A DNA stretch of 7,072 nt from Thermoplasmata archaeon. Lineage in GTDB: Archaea > Thermoplasmatota > Thermoplasmata > Lutacidiplasmatales > UBA184. The first letter of the stretch is position 1; each line of letters begins with the position of its first letter. Below, one piece after another: positions 4,927 through 7,072 of the stretch. The stretch is taken from contig JAKIVW010000100.1 of the NCBI GenBank assembly GCA_022750355.1, positions 1 to 7,072 on the forward strand. Direction: 5' to 3'. The notes beneath the pieces were generated by a model that was not told the origin of the DNA, did no database searches, and saw only the letters and a program-made list of their open reading frames with translations. A program made the position numbers and the translations under genes.

Positions 4927-5951
4927 CCGCCGGCCACGGCGCGATACACTGGCAAATGGGCCGCCACGACCTTGGTCCAGGAGTATCGGTTGACCGCCAC
5001 CGCCCGGGCCGCCTCCCCCATCGTGCGGCGCGCCCCCTCGTCCGAGCGCAGCTCGATCGCTCGTGCTCGGAGAGCGGCCGCGAACCCGGTCGGGTCGCGA
5101 TCGTCCAACACCCATCCGGTCCGCCCGTCCTCCACCACCCCATCGACCGCACCCCCTCCGAGCACCGGGAGGCCCGCGGCCAGTCCTTGGAGGACGGTGG
5201 CGGAGAGCACCTCCACGGCACTCGGATGGACGAGGAAATCGCTCTCCGCGAACAGGGCGCGGAGCCGAGCGTCATCGACCTCCCCCAGGAGCTCGACCGA
5301 GTCTCCGGCCGCCCGCACGGCGGCCGCGTATTCCGGTGATGGTTGCGGGCCCGCGATCTGGAGGCGGATCCCCGTCCCCCGGAGGGCGCGGGCCGCGGCC
5401 TCCCAGCGTTTGAAGGGAAGCACGACCCCGACACCGAGGGCCCGCGCCCCGTCCCGCCGGCTCCAATCGGGGGCGAACCGGACCGAATCGACTCCGAACG
5501 GGATCACGGTGATCGGAAGCGGGGAGGGAGCGGACACTGCGGAGCGCATCGTCCGCGCGAGCGGTTCGGTGAGGGCCACTACGGCGGTCGAGCGACGGAC
5601 GGCGCGTCGCTCGAGCCAGTACCCCCATCGATGGGTCCAGCGCGTCCGATAGTACCAGTGTCGGGAGTGCGAAGTATAGGCGAACCGCCGCCCGCTCCAG
5701 ACCAACCGGTTCGCGACGACTGGGGTGTTGGCGTGGAGGACGTCAAAGTCGATCTCCCGCAGGAGTCGGGGGAGCTCGAGCGCGAACGGGTATTCATCCC
5801 GCATTTTCCGGTGTCGCACCCGGTTGAGGATGATCGGGGTGTGGCCAGCCGCGGTCAACGCCGCCTGAAAGTCGGTGAGGATCCGTTCGATCGCCCCGTA
5901 TCCGGTCGGCGGGATCGGTTCGACTCCGCCTCCGATGAGGACGACCCGCAC
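4923..5951 (-). CDS. GT4-type glycosyltransferase (GT-B fold)
   Basis: The 342-residue product looks like a retaining GT-B enzyme that moves a sugar from a nucleotide donor to a glycan, lipid or other acceptor in the cytosol or at the membrane face. GGGVEPIPPTGYGAIER (7-23) is the N-terminal acceptor-side glycine loop. PFGVD (151-155) is the linker common in GT4, LPFKRWEAA (178-186) carries the basic residue of the donor site, and HPSAVEVLSATVLQGLAAG (242-260) is the EX7E region. There the second acidic residue is Gln255 rather than Glu, with Glu247 kept. The frame is open upstream to 6026, but those extra 25 residues lack family features, and GTG at 5951 puts the glycine loop right at the N-terminus. 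A TATA-like element lies 25 bp before it; GGGGAGGA, ending 1 nt upstream, is a second hint. It converges on the epimerase gene and diverges from the GT2 gene. Confidence 0.9.
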   Translation of the reverse strand: MRVVLIGGGVEPIPPTGYGAIERILTDFQAALTAAGHTPIILNRVRHRKMRDEYPFALELPRLLREIDFDVLHANTPVVANRLVWSGRRFAYTSHSRHWYYRTRWTHRWGYWLERRAVRRSTAVVALTEPLARTMRSAVSAPSPLPITVIPFGVDSVRFAPDWSRRDGARALGVGVVLPFKRWEAAARALRGTGIRLQIAGPQPSPEYAAAVRAAGDSVELLGEVDDARLRALFAESDFLVHPSAVEVLSATVLQGLAAGLPVLGGGAVDGVVEDGRTGWVLDDRDPTGFAAALRARAIELRSDEGARRTMGEAARAVAVNRYSWTKVVAAHLPVYRAVAGG

Positions 5952-5971
5952 GTCCTCCCCACCGTCGCGTG

Positions 5972-5980
5972 AGATTAAGG
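5972..5980. promoter_or_regulatory. Shared AT-rich element, candidate divergent promoter of the two glycosyltransferases
   Basis: AGATTAAGG (plus) reads CCTTAATCT on the minus strand. On the minus strand it is centred about 25 bp upstream of the GTG at 5951, the leaderless spacing. On the plus strand it would start transcription near 6001, leaving a leader of about 28 nt that includes GAGGG at 6018-6022 before the ATG at 6029. It is the only AT-rich site in the 77-bp gap. The match is weaker than the TATATAT site upstream of the epimerase. Confidence 0.5.
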
Positions 5981-6017
5981 ACTTGGGGCGTTCGGGGAGA
6001 AGGGTCGCTTTCGTCGC

Positions 6018-6022
6018 GAGGG
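6018..6022 (+). promoter_or_regulatory. Shine-Dalgarno-like site deciding the GT2 start
   Basis: GAGGG lies 6 nt before the ATG at 6029. It is the only convincing start-linked ribosome binding site in the window, where most other starts appear leaderless. It supports 6029 over the in-frame ATG at 5969, which would lie upstream of the inferred transcription start and overlap the promoter element. Confidence 0.5.
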
Positions 6023-6028
6023 TCACCG

Positions 6029-6886
6029 ATGGGTACAGTCTGCGTGGAGATCGCGGTCCGTGACGATCCGCACCTCGAGGCCGCGCTCCGCTCGCTCTCG
6101 TCGCAAACCCGAAAGCCGGACCGGATCCTCTTGGCGGCGTCGACGGACTCTCCGCCGGATTTCCTCCGGGCGGCCCAGCACGCGGCCCCCGGGATCGTCG
6201 TCCAGGTCGCCCGGTTCCGGGGAGGCGTCGTCAGTGCCCGGGCGGGGGCCCAGCTTCTCATCCGGGAGGAGTTCACGGCGTTCCTCGATTCGGATGAGAT
6301 CGCACCGCCGGACTGGCTCGGGCTCCTGATCGCGCCGTTGGAAGGGGGGATGGCCGATTTCAGCGGGGGACCGACGAAGTCCGCGCGTCCCCCCGTCACC
6401 TCGGTGGAGCGGTACATGGAACTCCTCGAGCGTTCCATTTACGGGGATTTGGTTCCCGCCCAGGTCACGTACCTCCCTCTCCAGAACACCGCGTGGCGGA
6501 CCGAGCCGCTCGCGCGACTCGGCTTTGACCCCCGGATCCCGTTCGCGGAGGACCACGACGTGGAGACGCGCGCGGTCCGGGCGGGCCTGCGGGGCGTGTT
6601 CGTGCCGGAGGCGTGGACCTGGCACGACCCCGGCCCATCCGTGGGACTGGGGCGATGGGCCCGCAAGCGCTACCGATACCTGGTCGCGATGGCGATGTCC
6701 CTCCTCAAGAACGAAGAACTCGGCCGGCGTCTCGGAGAACGTCGGGCCCCGGTCCGACATCCGCTCCGGTTTCTCGAGGGCGCGATGAAACCGGTGGCGT
6801 TGGTGGACGCTCGCCTTCGCTGGAATCGTGCGAAGCGAAGCGACCCCGTCATCCCGTCCCCGGAGCCCGAACCATCGACCGGTTGA
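6029..6886 (+). CDS. GT2-type glycosyltransferase (GT-A fold)
   Basis: The 285-residue product opens VCVEIAVRDDPHLEAALRSL (residues 4-23), the first strand and helix of a GT2 nucleotide-binding domain, followed by SQTRKPDRILLAAS. RGGVVSARAGAQ (64-75) matches the G-x-x-x-A-R-N/A block, and FLDSDE (85-90) holds the metal-binding DxD motif (Asp87, Asp89). PFAEDHDVETR (171-181) supplies the E/D-D-x-D-type catalytic acid region. WTWHDPGPS (197-205) is a late loop often near the active site. It would transfer a sugar from a nucleotide donor with inversion. No clear membrane helix is present; the Arg-rich 208-225 segment could associate with membrane, which is speculation. The ATG at 6029 is chosen because of GAGGG upstream and because the family's first strand begins there; the acceptor is unknown. 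It is divergent from the GT4 gene and precedes an FKBP-like gene. Confidence 0.88.
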   Translation: MGTVCVEIAVRDDPHLEAALRSLSSQTRKPDRILLAASTDSPPDFLRAAQHAAPGIVVQVARFRGGVVSARAGAQLLIREEFTAFLDSDEIAPPDWLGLLIAPLEGGMADFSGGPTKSARPPVTSVERYMELLERSIYGDLVPAQVTYLPLQNTAWRTEPLARLGFDPRIPFAEDHDVETRAVRAGLRGVFVPEAWTWHDPGPSVGLGRWARKRYRYLVAMAMSLLKNEELGRRLGERRAPVRHPLRFLEGAMKPVALVDARLRWNRAKRSDPVIPSPEPEPSTG

Positions 6887-6900
6887 GTCCGCCGCTTCTC

Positions 6901-6915
6901 GAGGGCGCGGCCCTC
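6901..6915 (+). terminator. Short hairpin downstream of the GT2 gene, possible terminator
   Basis: GAGGGC-GCG-GCCCTC is a perfect 6-bp stem with a 3-nt loop, 14 bp after the GT2 stop, followed by the pyrimidine stretch TCTTCTC. Archaeal termination depends mainly on T-tracts rather than hairpins, and the tail here is not a real T-run, so this is only a weak candidate. Confidence 0.28.
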
Positions 6916-6929
6916 TCTTCTCGGGCAAA

Positions 6930-6937
6930 CCTTAAGC
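6930..6937 (+). promoter_or_regulatory. TATA-like promoter element for the FKBP-like gene
   Basis: CCTTAAGC preceded by CAAA (a possible purine-rich BRE) is the only AT-rich site before the ATG at 6960. Its centre lies about 26 bp upstream, the leaderless spacing used repeatedly in this window. It closely resembles the CCTTAATC element upstream of the GT4 gene. Confidence 0.55.
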
Positions 6938-6959
6938 GACCGTCGGGTTCGGCGGGGCC

Positions 6960-7072
6960 ATGCCGTCCGAGACCGCCAAGCACCATGGAGGGGCCCAGTC
7001 CGGGCACCTCGTCCGACTGGATTACGACCTGTGGGCCGAAGGCGGAGGGCGGACGGACCTGATCGACACGAC
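6960..7072 (+). CDS. FKBP-type peptidyl-prolyl cis-trans isomerase, N-terminal fragment (37 codons)
   Basis: From the ATG at 6960 the frame is open to the window edge. After a short hydrophilic lead (MPSETAKHHGGAQS) comes GHLVRLDYDLWAEGG, then TDLIDTT. The pattern G-x-x-V-x-L-D-Y and a following D/F-D-T-T is how archaeal FKBP-type isomerases begin: the first strand, then the strand carrying the D-T-T motif. These enzymes assist protein folding by isomerising prolyl bonds. Only the first strands are visible, so the assignment rests on a short motif and could change with the full protein. It has its own TATA-like element and is probably not cotranscribed with the GT2 gene. Confidence 0.65.
   Translation, partial: MPSETAKHHGGAQSGHLVRLDYDLWAEGGGRTDLIDT

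Noticed and set aside
4203..5339. A 378-codon plus-strand frame crossing the epimerase and GT4 genes
   Set aside because: It overlaps two recognisable genes in other frames, and its product is Arg/Gly/Pro-rich low complexity.
5969..6028. Upstream ATG at 5969 as the start of the GT2 gene
   Set aside because: The extra 20 residues are Arg/Gly/Ser-rich and precede the family's first strand. The codon overlaps the inferred promoter, and the ATG at 6029 has GAGGG at good spacing.
6771..6909. 14-bp perfect direct repeat TTCTCGAGGGCGCG at 6771-6784 and 6896-6909
   Set aside because: One copy lies inside the GT2 coding sequence and there are only two copies. In GC-rich DNA of this length a chance match is plausible, and there is no sign of an att site or insertion.

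Overview
The window looks like chromosomal DNA from a GC-rich archaeon. The main evidence is a complete archaeal/eukaryal-type sliding clamp (PCNA), an archaeal FKBP-like start at the right edge, a free-standing AlaX editing protein, and promoters built on TATA-like elements about 25-29 bp upstream of start codons, several of which look leaderless (no Shine-Dalgarno sequence). The PCNA N-terminus reads most like Euryarchaeota/Thermoplasmatota clamps; that placement is an inference from memory of the family, not a search result. Coding density is high, with short gaps, overlapping gene ends and frequent GTG starts.

Left part (1-1990). A thiolase runs leftward off the window edge from 883 and has its own TATA-like element. 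Upstream of it, also leftward, is pcn (955-1683), the replication clamp. A 307-bp divergent intergenic region (1684-1990) separates pcn from the rightward alaX. It is unusually long for this window and holds G-runs, several inverted repeats and the promoters of both flanking genes, but no convincing gene.

Middle (1991-3950). alaX (1991-2746, rightward) encodes a trans-editing factor that hydrolyses mischarged tRNA-Ala. Its end overlaps by 41 bp the end of a leftward three-gene operon. In transcription order the operon encodes a small conserved protein of unknown function (74 aa), a winged-helix-like protein (128 aa) and a RimL-type GNAT acetyltransferase (183 aa). A symmetric TATATAT element at 3941-3947 lies between this operon and the next rightward gene and fits as a TATA box for both.

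Right part (3950-7072). Three carbohydrate genes follow: a UDP-sugar epimerase/dehydratase-type extended SDR (rightward, 3973-4926), a GT4-type glycosyltransferase (leftward, 5951-4923) and a GT2-type glycosyltransferase (rightward, 6029-6886). Together they would supply a nucleotide sugar and transfer sugars to a surface glycan, glycolipid or glycoprotein. The epimerase and GT4 stop codons interlock in one CTAG palindrome. The two glycosyltransferases diverge from a second shared AT-rich element. A partial FKBP-type prolyl isomerase gene begins at 6960.

I see no mobile element, CRISPR array, tRNA or rRNA. No obviously new defence or catalytic system is visible. The most interesting items are the paired divergent promoters with their start-site corrections, the structured pcn-alaX intergenic region, the small unknown-protein/winged-helix/GNAT operon, and a GT4 enzyme with Gln in place of the second Glu of its EX7E motif.
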